Program-made: the position numbers and the translations under genes
Part shown: positions 54,671 to 62,871 of the stretch, in pieces
How positions within the stretch are numbered: position 1 is the stretch's first letter
How the letters are laid out: each line of letters opens with the position of its first letter
From: Thermomonas sp. XSG
GTDB lineage: Bacteria; Pseudomonadota; Gammaproteobacteria; Xanthomonadales; Xanthomonadaceae
Direction: 5' to 3'
DNA length: 64,000 nt
NCBI RefSeq assembly: GCF_014678725.1
Contig: NZ_CP061497.1
Location: 2,983,479-3,047,478 of the forward strand
Notes under the pieces: model-generated
Told to the model about the DNA's origin: nothing
Databases searched by the model: none
The model's input: the letters and a program-made list of their open reading frames with translations, nothing else

Positions 54671-54705
54671 AAAAAAGAGCTCGCCACTGCAATGGTCGAG
54701 CTCTT
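54671..54705 (-). terminator. Rho-independent terminator pointing left, upstream of the unknown gene
   Basis: A perfect 9-bp stem (54675-54683 with 54697-54705) with a 13-base loop is followed on the minus strand by a run of six T, then ATT. No minus-strand gene lies upstream of it, so it would end a transcript coming antisense from the tnsA side, or an unannotated RNA. The surrounding gap 54569-54823 shows no other coding signal. Confidence 0.65.
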
Positions 54706-54823
54706 GGGCCAGGTCGTTGGAGGACCTGTTGATGCCAAAGTCACTATACACCCCTTCCCGCCACGCGGGTCAAGGCCGTACCCGCTTACCTGCGCAGCGC
54801 CGAGCGACGGGGTCGCGGTCGTA

Positions 54824-55468
54824 ATGGCCAAGCCATCGAAGACGCCTGCCCAGCAGCAGCGCAACAAGTACATGGCCTCGGTTCGGGCCCGTGGGGCCAG
54901 TGGCCACAACTTATGGTTTGTTTCGCCTCCGCTGGACCCGGCGGAATTGTCGCTGACCCTGTGTTCGGACCTGGAGTTTGAGACCTTCCTCTATCTGGAA
55001 GGCTCGCCGGATCTACCCAGTGTGGACTATGCACCCTTGCGTCTGCAGGAGGCGGCTGCCGGTCCCAACCCACGGCATTTCGCCACCGCCACCACCCTTG
55101 ATGGCACGCGGCTGGATATCGAACTCAGGCCGGAGGCCACTCAGCCTTCGATAGCCGGTAGACGCATGATTAATCTGGCGGTGCTGACGGCTGCCAAGAC
55201 TCGCATTGAGAGTTGGCGGGCGATCGTGCCGGCGATCAATCGCTGCCGTTCCCATACGCTCAATCCGGTGATATTTCGCTGCCGGCAACTGCTGCAAGAC
55301 AGCGGGGAACGGACCGTCCTGGATATCAGCCGTGAATTGGCATCTGAGAACACGGCCCTGGTCGTCGGCGCGCTGGCCACCATGCTGCGCACACGCGAGC
55401 TCCAAAGCGATGTGGACCACCAGCTCTGGGGACCGCAGACGCGCGTATGGGAGCGTGGGCATGGGTAA
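54824..55468 (+). CDS. TnsA-like transposase endonuclease subunit (214 aa)
   Basis: In Tn7, TnsA cuts the 5' strands while TnsB cuts the 3' strands. This protein precedes tnsB with an 8-bp overlap. It shows the TnsA-type nuclease layout: LCSDLEFETFLYLEGSPDLPSVDYAPLRL (Glu51 region), a second strand pair (PRHFATATTLDGTRLDIELRP) and a helical C-terminal part ending LQSDVDHQLWGPQTRVW. At positions where TnsA usually has PDF and E-x-K, it has RHF (His85) and ELR (Glu100, Arg102), so cleavage ability is uncertain. The ATG at 54824 is preferred; an earlier in-frame ATG at 54692 adds 44 residues and begins inside the terminator stem. Assignment rests on position and pattern. Confidence 0.6.
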   Translation: MAKPSKTPAQQQRNKYMASVRARGASGHNLWFVSPPLDPAELSLTLCSDLEFETFLYLEGSPDLPSVDYAPLRLQEAAAGPNPRHFATATTLDGTRLDIELRPEATQPSIAGRRMINLAVLTAAKTRIESWRAIVPAINRCRSHTLNPVIFRCRQLLQDSGERTVLDISRELASENTALVVGALATMLRTRELQSDVDHQLWGPQTRVWERGHG

Positions 55469-57440
55469 GCGCTTGACCCGCTCAACCACCCCTCCTGAGC
55501 GCCTGGTGCTGACGAGTTGGCCCATGCCCAACATCACCGGCCTGAGCAGCGAGCAGAGGAAGCGCTTCTACGCCCTGAAAGACGCGCTCACCGCCTACGT
55601 GGAAGGACAAACCATCACCCCATTGCTGAAAGGACTGGGCATTTGGGGCGAGGTGTTCTATCGGGCCTATGACAAATGCGTCGCGCTGGACGAGCGCGGC
55701 AAGCCGTTCGGGTGGGTGGGGCTATTGCCGTACTTGGAGATCAAGCCGCGCCGACGGACCGCGCCCTTGGTGAAGCGAGGCCGGGGGGGACTTGCGGGCG
55801 CATTGATGCAGTTCCTGGACACCCACAGCGACATCGCCGAGGCGCTAGAGGCTTACCTGCTTCTCAACGCCACCCGCAAACGCGGCGGCGAAGCGGGCAT
55901 TCGCCACAAGTCGGCCCACATGGAGTTCTTGCGCCTGTGTGCGCTCAAGGATCCTCAAGAGAGCGATTGGCCATTCACCTCACGCCGTCAGGCGGCTGGG
56001 GCGGTTCGAGATTTCACCAATGCGTACATGAGGAACAACTACGACAAGATCGTGGCCACCCAGTACGGCCAGAAGGCGGCGACCAAGGCCAAGGCGGGCA
56101 ATGGCCGCGTATCACGGCTCATCGCATGCATGCCCTTGGACATCGTCGAGATGGACGAGCATTCGATGGGCTTCATCGGCACGGTTCGGATCCAGACGCC
56201 AGAGGGCTCGCGGTTCGTCGACGCCGGGCGCATGACGCTTTTGCTGCTGACTGACCGCCACAAAGGCTGGATTCTGGCGTTCAAGGTGATCTGTCGGGAA
56301 GCAGCCAACAGCGGCGATGCCATGGACGTGCTGCACGCCGGCATGGTGGGCGAGACCGACTGGGCCCATCGCAAGCAGGAGCACCCGCCTAAGCAGCCCT
56401 TGGTCGAACTCGATGTCCGCTTTGGCTGGTGCGGCTTCAATTGCCTGCTGCTGGATAACGCCTTGATCCACCTGGCGGACGAACTGGTGACCCGGGTCTC
56501 GGCCCTGACCGGATGCGCCGTCAACTTTGGACCGGTGAAAACCCCGGCCCGACGCCAGCTGGCCGAGCGGTTCTTCAACGAACTGGAGCGCTCCGGGTTC
56601 AAGCGTCTGCCGCAAACCACCGGTTCAGGCCCTCAGGATCCGCAACGACAGAAGCCGGAAGCCGCGGCACGAGACTGCATCCTCGCCGAGACGGAGATTG
56701 TGGCACTGGTCGCCGACTTGGTGCGCAAGCACAACGCCAACATCGGAAAGCAGAATCTGGCAGCGAGTCCGGCCCAACGGATGGCATCGCTGATCTACGG
56801 GGAGGAGCGCGATCAGTATTTGTTCCCATTCCTGCCGCCGCTGCGTCAGGGCGAGGCCGACCTGTCCAAGTCGCTGGTGGCGGCTCCCATCCGGGGCAAC
56901 CTGAAGACAGGCCGACGGCCGTATTTCTCCTATCTGGAAGTGGACTATACCAATCCCAAGTTGGCCAATGACTGGAACCTGCTGAAGGCGACTGTCGTCT
57001 TGCATGTGGTGCGTTCCAACATCCGCTTGATTGAAGCCTTCGTCGGGGATCGACCATTGGGCGCTTGCTCGGCGGGTGGACGATGGCGCTGGAGCGACCA
57101 TTCGGCGGATTTGAGGCGTCAGATCAATCAGCTGCTTCGCGAGGGCTACATCGAGAACGACAGGAACGACGACGTTGTGGCCGCGTTCCTGCGGAAGATT
57201 GCTGACGACTATGCCCCTTCGAAAAAGAACCAGAAGCCGATCAAGGCGGCCGTACGGCAGATGGGCGATCACAACAACCGACGCGACGTGCCCGAGGACG
57301 CTCCACACAGCACTACCCAGGTCCAGGACGCCGAAGCAGCGGTCAACGACCTGCTGGAGCGGGCCAGCGAAACGACAACGTCCCACTACATGACGTGGGA
57401 TGACATAGGCGCATTCAACGGAGACCGGCATGACTATTGA
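55461..57440 (+). CDS. tnsB: TnsB/TniA-type DDE transposase (659 aa)
   Basis: Retroviral-integrase-fold transposase that binds the ends and joins 3' strands to target DNA. N-terminal DNA-binding domains occupy about 1-215. The rve catalytic core has Asp232 (VEMDEHSMGF), Asp332 (LLDNALIHL) and Glu369 (QLAERFFNEL), with a D-to-E spacing of 36. A Mu-type beta-barrel and a C-terminal tail (ERASETTTSHYMTWDDIG) follow, the tail probably contacting TnsC. The ATG at 55461 overlaps the tnsA-like stop and has GGGAG upstream. Length is normal for TnsB. Confidence 0.9.
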   Translation: MGKRLTRSTTPPERLVLTSWPMPNITGLSSEQRKRFYALKDALTAYVEGQTITPLLKGLGIWGEVFYRAYDKCVALDERGKPFGWVGLLPYLEIKPRRRTAPLVKRGRGGLAGALMQFLDTHSDIAEALEAYLLLNATRKRGGEAGIRHKSAHMEFLRLCALKDPQESDWPFTSRRQAAGAVRDFTNAYMRNNYDKIVATQYGQKAATKAKAGNGRVSRLIACMPLDIVEMDEHSMGFIGTVRIQTPEGSRFVDAGRMTLLLLTDRHKGWILAFKVICREAANSGDAMDVLHAGMVGETDWAHRKQEHPPKQPLVELDVRFGWCGFNCLLLDNALIHLADELVTRVSALTGCAVNFGPVKTPARRQLAERFFNELERSGFKRLPQTTGSGPQDPQRQKPEAAARDCILAETEIVALVADLVRKHNANIGKQNLAASPAQRMASLIYGEERDQYLFPFLPPLRQGEADLSKSLVAAPIRGNLKTGRRPYFSYLEVDYTNPKLANDWNLLKATVVLHVVRSNIRLIEAFVGDRPLGACSAGGRWRWSDHSADLRRQINQLLREGYIENDRNDDVVAAFLRKIADDYAPSKKNQKPIKAAVRQMGDHNNRRDVPEDAPHSTTQVQDAEAAVNDLLERASETTTSHYMTWDDIGAFNGDRHDY

Positions 57441-58350
57441 GGAAATTCAGCGTTTGCGGGATCAAGTGTGGGACGAGCATCCGCTGATCATTGAGCGGGC
57501 CGTGTTACCAACCTTTGCGATCAAGGACGCGCTGGGACGCGTCTGGGGCTTGGGCAGGAAGGGAAGGGGGTCGATCGCGTTCTATGCTCAACCGTTGTCA
57601 GGCAAGAGTTCCTGCGCGGAGATCGTGATGGTGGAGATGCGTCGCAAGAAACCCGGTTGCGGTGTGTTGATCTTCGAAGTGGTGGAAGACACCAACCCCG
57701 CCGAAGGGCGCTTGCTTTCAGAGATTCTCAACCAGATCGACTATGCGCCCAAGATCGCCCGGGACCTGGCCGGCAAGCGGACCCAAGTGCATCGCGCTTT
57801 GCTCGCGCTTTCTGGGGAGGCGCGCCATCTGTTTCTCATTTTCGATGAAGCCCAGGAGCTCAGCTGCGATGAGTTCGCTTGGCTTAAGTCAGTGATCAAT
57901 CGTCTCGTGCGGGATCGGGTCAAGGTGACAGTCGTATTGTTCGGGCAGGTTGAGCTGAAGGAGAAGCGACAGCAACTGAAGGCGGCACGATCGGATCTGG
58001 AGAAGCGATTCATATCGACCTTGAATGAACTCAAGGGCATCCAGAGCGCGGACGAGCTCGAACCAATGCTGGTCGCCATTGATGAGGCATCAGAGTTCCC
58101 TGCCGCCTCGGGACTGACCTATCTGCAGCTGCTGCTACCTCGCTTCTATCAGGGCGGGGGGCGTCTTCAGGCCTATCAGAGCCAGATTTGGCGTGAGCTG
58201 AAAAAACAGCGGTTGCCCGGCGTAGGGACCGTGGTGGCCATGGTGAGCGTGGCCGGCTACTTGGCGAACCTGTTCATTCATCTTCGGAATCTGGATGACG
58301 AAGAATTGAAGATCTCGGCGGAGATGTTTCAAAAGGCAGGCGGTGAGTAG
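57430..58350 (+). CDS. tnsC: TnsC/TniB-type AAA+ ATPase (306 aa)
   Basis: Regulator that links TniQ-marked target DNA to the transposase. The P-loop is AQPLSGKSS at 53-61, a variant of GxxGxGKS in which Pro replaces one Gly. Walker B is LFLIFDEAQEL (134-144), followed by a sensor-1-like VTVVLFGQVELKEKR. It is shorter than Tn7 TnsC (555 aa) and closer to TniB-like proteins. It overlaps tnsB by 11 bp. Confidence 0.88.
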   Translation: MTIEEIQRLRDQVWDEHPLIIERAVLPTFAIKDALGRVWGLGRKGRGSIAFYAQPLSGKSSCAEIVMVEMRRKKPGCGVLIFEVVEDTNPAEGRLLSEILNQIDYAPKIARDLAGKRTQVHRALLALSGEARHLFLIFDEAQELSCDEFAWLKSVINRLVRDRVKVTVVLFGQVELKEKRQQLKAARSDLEKRFISTLNELKGIQSADELEPMLVAIDEASEFPAASGLTYLQLLLPRFYQGGGRLQAYQSQIWRELKKQRLPGVGTVVAMVSVAGYLANLFIHLRNLDDEELKISAEMFQKAGGE

Positions 58351-59692
58351 CCAGATCGATACCGCGCAGTGGGTGCCCAGCCTGCCTGAGTACTGGAAGT
58401 ACTCATTGCTCGGGACTCTGTTTGCCATCGGTCGCTTCAATCTGTGCAGCGGCTTCGACATCGCTCGCATCGTCGATGCACAAGTGGCCGCCGCGTTCGC
58501 GCCACTCAAGCCACCTCCGATCAGCCACCTGACCGCCTTCATGCACTGGGCAAAGACCGTGCAACCGTCACCCCCAGATGAAGAGGTCTCGTTTCTGAAG
58601 CGGGTGCTGGCGCGTGCGCAGCGCGATAGCGATGAGGTGCCACCCGAGTGGTTGTCGACCGACCTGCGTTGGTGCCCGCAATGTGCGAAAGAGGACGTTC
58701 ACTTGATCGCCCATCAACATCGCGCCCTCCACCATTGCCCGGTGCACCATGTGCCTTTGCAACAGTTCTGCGACTACTGCGGGCTGATGTGTCGCTATCG
58801 CATCGTGCGGGGCATGGCGTTCCTCGAGTGCCCGCGCTGTTCGAGGCGTTCGTCGCCACCCGACTGGGAGCGGGACGACACGGTGAGCGCGCTGGCCGGG
58901 ACAGCGACGTGCAATCCCCGCATCGTCGCCGAGCAGGTCGTGATCCCGGGTCTGCCGATCAGCGCCGATCCATTGGGGGCCCGCGGCATTAGCCCGCAGG
59001 ATCTTCGGCTCCTCTATGTAGAACGAACGCTGCCAAGGACGTTGCAATCCCCGCAAACCCAGGTGCTGAGCCGGTATTTCTCTTTTGAATCCTCTCCATG
59101 TGCAGTGTCGAACCCCTCGGCCAGCCACGAGGAGGGGGTGCACCGCATCATGTCGCGCGCGCATGCGTTGGCGGTACTCTCAGGGCATACATGCGTGTCC
59201 GAACCTCCCGGCACACAGTCTGAAGAGGGTCCACCCTGTCCGTGGCACGCAGGATTTCAACTGTGGGCCCGGCGTGTAGACGCGGGCCTGTTCGCCCGTG
59301 CGCAGCGCCAGACTGGCATCGATGCCCAGACCTATGAAGGGGCGCACCTGGGGCTGTGCCTGTCGGCCGCGTGGTTTGCCGACGCTCAATTCAGTGCCGC
59401 TCAGGACCACGATGCATATCGCGTGCTGCTCAGTTGGCTGGAGCCGGGGATCCTACGGTGGCTGCCTGCCGGCGATGAAGAACGGCTCCCACAGGGTACA
59501 ACCCTAGGACTGCTCCGCCATGACTACCAATGGTTCTGCTTGCCCTGTCGCAAGAAGCCCCGGGATGTGATCCGGCTCCGGCGTCAGCTCGATTCCGTCA
59601 GGCAACAGTGTGCCGATGAGCTTGTTGGTGACGTGCTCCAGGACGCCAGGTGGATCATGGACCAAATGCGTATTGCACCAACATTGTCTTGA
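58343..59692 (+). CDS. tniQ: Second TniQ-family protein, GTG start (449 aa)
   Basis: Zinc-containing TniQ-like adaptor downstream of tnsC. Ligands: Cys111/Cys114, Cys132/His135, Cys143/Cys146 and Cys163/Cys166, the same order as in the 509-aa protein at the left end, but with little other visible similarity. The GTG at 58343 overlaps the tnsC stop by 8 bp, so tnsA-like/tnsB/tnsC/tniQ form one translationally linked operon. The 59693-59884 gap after it shows no gene. Confidence 0.8.
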   Translation: MSSQIDTAQWVPSLPEYWKYSLLGTLFAIGRFNLCSGFDIARIVDAQVAAAFAPLKPPPISHLTAFMHWAKTVQPSPPDEEVSFLKRVLARAQRDSDEVPPEWLSTDLRWCPQCAKEDVHLIAHQHRALHHCPVHHVPLQQFCDYCGLMCRYRIVRGMAFLECPRCSRRSSPPDWERDDTVSALAGTATCNPRIVAEQVVIPGLPISADPLGARGISPQDLRLLYVERTLPRTLQSPQTQVLSRYFSFESSPCAVSNPSASHEEGVHRIMSRAHALAVLSGHTCVSEPPGTQSEEGPPCPWHAGFQLWARRVDAGLFARAQRQTGIDAQTYEGAHLGLCLSAAWFADAQFSAAQDHDAYRVLLSWLEPGILRWLPAGDEERLPQGTTLGLLRHDYQWFCLPCRKKPRDVIRLRRQLDSVRQQCADELVGDVLQDARWIMDQMRIAPTLS

Positions 59693-59884
59693 ATAGGAGC
59701 GCACGCCTTTATGGTCAAGCGACGATGGGGGCATCGTTTGGAAAGCTTCGCTCGGCCTCATCGATCAGCACCTGGAGCGCATGATCGGTCGACGTCGAAG
59801 CCCAGCTATTCAAATGGATCAGAGGTGTGAGGAAATAGGGTGGAAGCATTGTATGCCCTGTGCCGGTCGCCACGTTTCGGCGCG

Positions 59885-60694
59885 TCAAATCAGTGTGAGT
59901 GCCGGCGGCGATATCCAGAATTCGTCACCCAGCCGTGTTGCGATACCAGCAAAAGCTGTAGTCAGCGAACACGTTGGAAGCGAACGGGACGGCGAAAAGC
60001 AGAGTTTTCCTTCCGTAGCCCCCTGCGCGATTAGAAGTCGGCGCGGAAGTTCGCTGGCGAGGGTGAACTTGAGGAGTTCGACGTTGCCCGGATATTGCAA
60101 CGAAACCGATGCCATACTGCGTACGGCCGCCCAGCACGCATAGCGCCAGTGTCCTAGGCTGTAGCGCGATTCGTTGGCCACTAGCAGCGGACTGAGTTCC
60201 GAAAGATAAGAGTCGCCGAACTGGTGAATGCGGAGTTGATGCTGAAGGTAGGCGGTAACTTCCTGCGGAATCAGCTCCTGCCAAATGCCCAACCAGGTCT
60301 CCGCATACGATGGGCTGCGGCCTTCGCCCGACAGATAGTCCCGAAGGAGCCCCTCAAGTTCCGCGAATGGAACCGACGGCCAGGTATAGGACCAAGCCCC
60401 CTTGCCGCCACCCGCTGCGCGGCTCTCGGTATGCAAACGACGGTCAACACGAATAACGCCGAGCGCGTCCAGTACGGAAAGAACCGCCTGGGTTCCCTCC
60501 ATGGTGGGCGCGATGTCTATGCGGGCATGGTGGGCTTGTACGAGAGCTAGCAGATAGAGCGCGCCCCGACCGCCAAGATGTGGGACAGAACTGATAGTGG
60601 GGGCATCCGGACGCCTGCCATCGGGAGCTTGCGGCTTTGAGTTCATCATGGAGTCGACAAAGGCACGCACATTGGTCGATGTGCGGGCACGCAA
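59885..60694 (-). CDS. Unrecognised cargo protein (269 aa)
   Basis: No family recognised. Soluble-looking, with a region that reads like a winged-helix segment (GRGALYLLALVQAHHARIDIAPTMEGTQAVLSVLDALGVIRVDRRL) followed by aromatic-rich sequence (AWSYTWPSVPFAELEGLLRDYL; YAETWLGIWQELI). The start is uncertain: TTG at 60694 (AGG upstream) or ATG at 60649. It is divergent from the XRE regulator and the two share about 95 bp of control region. Confidence 0.6.
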   Translation of the reverse strand: MRARTSTNVRAFVDSMMNSKPQAPDGRRPDAPTISSVPHLGGRGALYLLALVQAHHARIDIAPTMEGTQAVLSVLDALGVIRVDRRLHTESRAAGGGKGAWSYTWPSVPFAELEGLLRDYLSGEGRSPSYAETWLGIWQELIPQEVTAYLQHQLRIHQFGDSYLSELSPLLVANESRYSLGHWRYACWAAVRSMASVSLQYPGNVELLKFTLASELPRRLLIAQGATEGKLCFSPSRSLPTCSLTTAFAGIATRLGDEFWISPPALTLI

Positions 60695-60709
60695 GATACC
60701 TGTGGCTCG

Positions 60710-60738
60710 TTGCTTGATATCTAAGAATAACTTAGTAT
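60710..60738 (+). promoter_or_regulatory. Promoter with internal operator for the XRE regulator
   Basis: TTGCTT, 17 bases, TAGTAT forms a sigma-70-like promoter. Between and overlapping these boxes is the inverted repeat CTAAG-AATAA-CTTAG (60721-60735). A repressor bound there would block RNA polymerase, as expected for XRE autoregulation. Confidence 0.55.
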
Positions 60739-60789
60739 GCAGGAGCCTGTCACTTCCGCCATCCTTACGCCCTCACCTAGGGGGCTGAA

Positions 60790-61137
60790 GTGGCTGGGCG
60801 AACGACTGAACACCCGGTTTTTGCGAGGCGGCTAACACAAGCGCGTGAGCTGGCCGGGCTATCGCAGAAGCAGCTCGGCATCCTCGCCGGCTTGGACCCC
60901 GCCGTGGCCTCACCGCGTATCAATCAGTACGAACGGGGCAAACATGAGCCCCAGTTCAAGACAGCCAAGCAGTTGGCCAATGTGCTCGGAGTCCCCGAGG
61001 CGTTCCTCTATACCGAAGACGAACTTCTTGCCAAGCTGCTTTTGAAGTGGAACACCCTGACTATCCGCCAGAAGAAAAACATCCTTAAGGGCATCGAACA
61101 GGCCTCGGCACGACCACGAAAAGTGCCGTCACGTTAG
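60790..61137 (+). CDS. XRE-family transcriptional regulator, GTG start (115 aa)
   Basis: Cro/CI-type DNA-binding protein. The HTH_3 domain spans about 8-66 (FARRLTQARELAGLSQKQLGILAGLDPAVASPRINQYERGKHEPQFKTAKQLANVLGV). A short basic C-terminal tail (ARPRKVPSR) follows. The GTG has AGGGGG upstream at good spacing. Likely regulates itself and perhaps the divergent 269-aa gene. Confidence 0.82.
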   Translation: MAGRTTEHPVFARRLTQARELAGLSQKQLGILAGLDPAVASPRINQYERGKHEPQFKTAKQLANVLGVPEAFLYTEDELLAKLLLKWNTLTIRQKKNILKGIEQASARPRKVPSR

Positions 61138-61405
61138 CGCTCGTGGCGTCAGCTTGGGGGCAGGCACTGCCGGCGCGCTCAAGTGCTGAAGCAGAGGGCG
61201 CATGTGTCTTTTTTGGTCCTGAGCGAGGTTGCGGCCTAATAATGGTGGTCCGGAGCAAGCAGTGTCTTGCTCGCGCAATGGGCAGCAAGCTACTCGACTC
61301 GAACCGCCATTGAACTAGTCGCGTTGAAGCAGCCATGGTTTTACCGCGTGAACCATTCGATTGAACCAGATCAGGTCACTAAGCGTGATGAAGTGGAGGT
61401 GCCCG

Positions 61406-61684
61406 ATGCGTCACGAATCGCTGCTTACACTGGTCGAGCAGTACGAGATCGCGAACAACGCGCTTGATGCACAGCGACGACGGGTGTGGAACGCCATCGA
61501 AGCGGTGGAGCCTGGGTTGGCAGAGGAACTTCTACAACTGTTCTCCACGTCGGATGCCGCGTCGCTTTGGCTGTTGAAGGCCTCTGGGGCCAACCAGCCG
61601 TGCCCGGCCCAGGCAATTGCAGAGGGCGGTGCAGCACAGGTGCGTGAGCGGGTGCTGCGAACGCTCCATGGGAGCACTGCCTAA
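61406..61684 (+). CDS. Small protein resembling the antitoxin MbcA/ParS C-terminal family (92 aa)
   Basis: Starts MRHESLLTLVEQYEIANNALDA after a strong ribosome site (GGAGG). The C-terminal part (ASLWLLKASGANQPCPAQAIAEGGAAQVRERVLRTLHG) follows the DUF2384 pattern of a Trp-Leu, a Pro in the middle, a Gly/Val stretch and a final hG. The resemblance is partial and no toxin gene adjoins it. The preceding 61138-61405 gap shows nothing clear. Confidence 0.5.
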   Translation: MRHESLLTLVEQYEIANNALDAQRRRVWNAIEAVEPGLAEELLQLFSTSDAASLWLLKASGANQPCPAQAIAEGGAAQVRERVLRTLHGSTA

Positions 61685-61726
61685 GCATGCGAAATCCTAA
61701 GGCATTGATTTGGAAGGCCATAAAAT

Positions 61727-61742
61727 TATGGTCGCGACCATA
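61727..61742. promoter_or_regulatory. 16-bp perfect palindrome, operator-like
   Basis: TATGGTCG followed by CGACCATA, a perfect dyad, lies 42 bp after the preceding gene in a 549-bp stretch without a confident gene (61686-62234). It may be a binding site for a dimeric regulator. Confidence 0.4.
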
Positions 61743-62133
61743 GTTGCACTGTAAAAAGCTCGGCTCTGATGAACCCCAATGTCAGTCCCAGAATGTCTGA
61801 CCGACGGCCGCGGTTGGCTTGAGCTAGCGATTAGGGATGCTTATCGTGGGTAGGCTTGCGATGCGTAACACCTCCACAATTTCACACCGTATAGCGACGC
61901 CAAGAGACACCTGATGTCGGTTCGACGCGTTGATCTACGGTCCTTAGGAAAACTCCTACGCGTTCGTGCGCAACATTCCTATCGCATCGCGTGCTCCAAC
62001 GGCGCACCATCTCTTCGTGGTGAAGCAATGGCACCCGGCAAGGAATCAGATCGGATCACGCACTCTGTCATCACGGAGCGCGCCGTGAAGGGGGCAGCGG
62101 GAGTAACAGCTCGCACAACAATGCGTCACCATC

Positions 62134-62164
62134 AGCGCCGCCCCACGGGCGGCGCTGCCATTTT
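62134..62164 (+). terminator. Rho-independent terminator in the cargo intergenic region
   Basis: A perfect 10-bp GC stem (62134-62143 with 62147-62156), three-base loop, then TTTT a few bases on. It points rightward, 450 bp past the preceding gene and 70 bp before the next. It could end that transcript, or a small RNA within 61700-62130. Confidence 0.55.
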
Positions 62165-62234
62165 GCAGGTTGCTAAACGCATTCCAGACGTGCACCCTGA
62201 CTTCCCTTCGCAACCGTGCAGTGGCAGCCGTTCT

Positions 62235-62600
62235 ATGACCGAGCAAGGGCTGTTGGGCCCCGGCCTCCGGACGTTTTTCCGCATAGCCGAAAAGTGGCAA
62301 ATATCCCACGCCCAACAGTGCTTACTGTTGGGCTGCCAAGATCAACAGGCTCTAGATTCATTGCTAGACGGCGACTTTGCAGAGATGCCTCGTGATGTAC
62401 TCGTCCGCATCAGCTACTTTCTTGGCATCTATAAGGCCCTGCACACCATCTTCCCCAATGAACACCAGGCTGACAGTTGGATGATCCGCCCAAACAGTGC
62501 GCCGCTATTTGCCGGGCGATCCGCGATCAACTTTGTAGCGGAAGAGGGCGTCGATGGATTGGCCGCTTTGCGAAAATATCTGGATGAGCAACTAGGTTAG
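62235..62600 (+). CDS. Antitoxin of the Xre/MbcA/ParS (DUF2384) family (121 aa)
   Basis: Layout matches RES-Xre antitoxins: an Xre-like N-terminal half (FFRIAEKWQISHAQQCLLLGCQDQQALDSLLDGD...RISYFLGIYKALHTIF) and a DUF2384 C-terminal half (ADSWMIRPNSAPLFAGRSAINFVAEEGVDGLAALRKYLDEQL). These normally precede a RES-domain NAD+-consuming toxin gene. None follows before the IS element at 62803, so the partner is lost or never present. The ATG at 62235 is preferred; the open frame upstream reads unlike protein. Confidence 0.75.
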   Translation: MTEQGLLGPGLRTFFRIAEKWQISHAQQCLLLGCQDQQALDSLLDGDFAEMPRDVLVRISYFLGIYKALHTIFPNEHQADSWMIRPNSAPLFAGRSAINFVAEEGVDGLAALRKYLDEQLG

Positions 62601-62711
62601 TCGCGCAGGGCGGCTTGGTGAGCCATCGGAGACATTGGTGTGTAGATGAGGCTAGCCGGTCCTCCAGCTAAAGTACGGTCCGGTATCCATGGTCATCTGG
62701 CGATCGCCAGC

Positions 62712-62802
62712 TCATGCCAGCTCGTCGTATACCGTCCTGATAACGCCGTCTGGTTCATCCCCCACAATGGTCTCTCCAGCGCCCCCTTGCGCGGGCGCCA
62801 CG
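62712..62802 (-). pseudogene. Possible 3' fragment of a gene cut by the IS3 element
   Basis: The minus strand upstream of a TGA at 62712 reads GAGETIVGDEPDGVIRTVYDELA, which looks protein-like. It is cut off at the IS end at 62803, and the rest would lie past the window edge. Too short to identify. Confidence 0.25.
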
Positions 62803-62871
62803 CGTAACCTCCCCCTGAAGGTGGACACCTGAGAAGTAGAGCTTTCTGGCATCTTTCCGTCAGGAGGTTCC

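Noticed and set aside
54655..54909. 84-codon minus-strand frame over the tnsA leader
   Set aside because: It runs through the terminator stem, lacks a ribosome site and has no recognisable features.
62689..62830. Frame starting MVIWRSPAH after the antitoxin as a RES toxin
   Set aside because: Only the first few residues resemble RES proteins. There is no RES core motif and the frame soon runs into the IS element.
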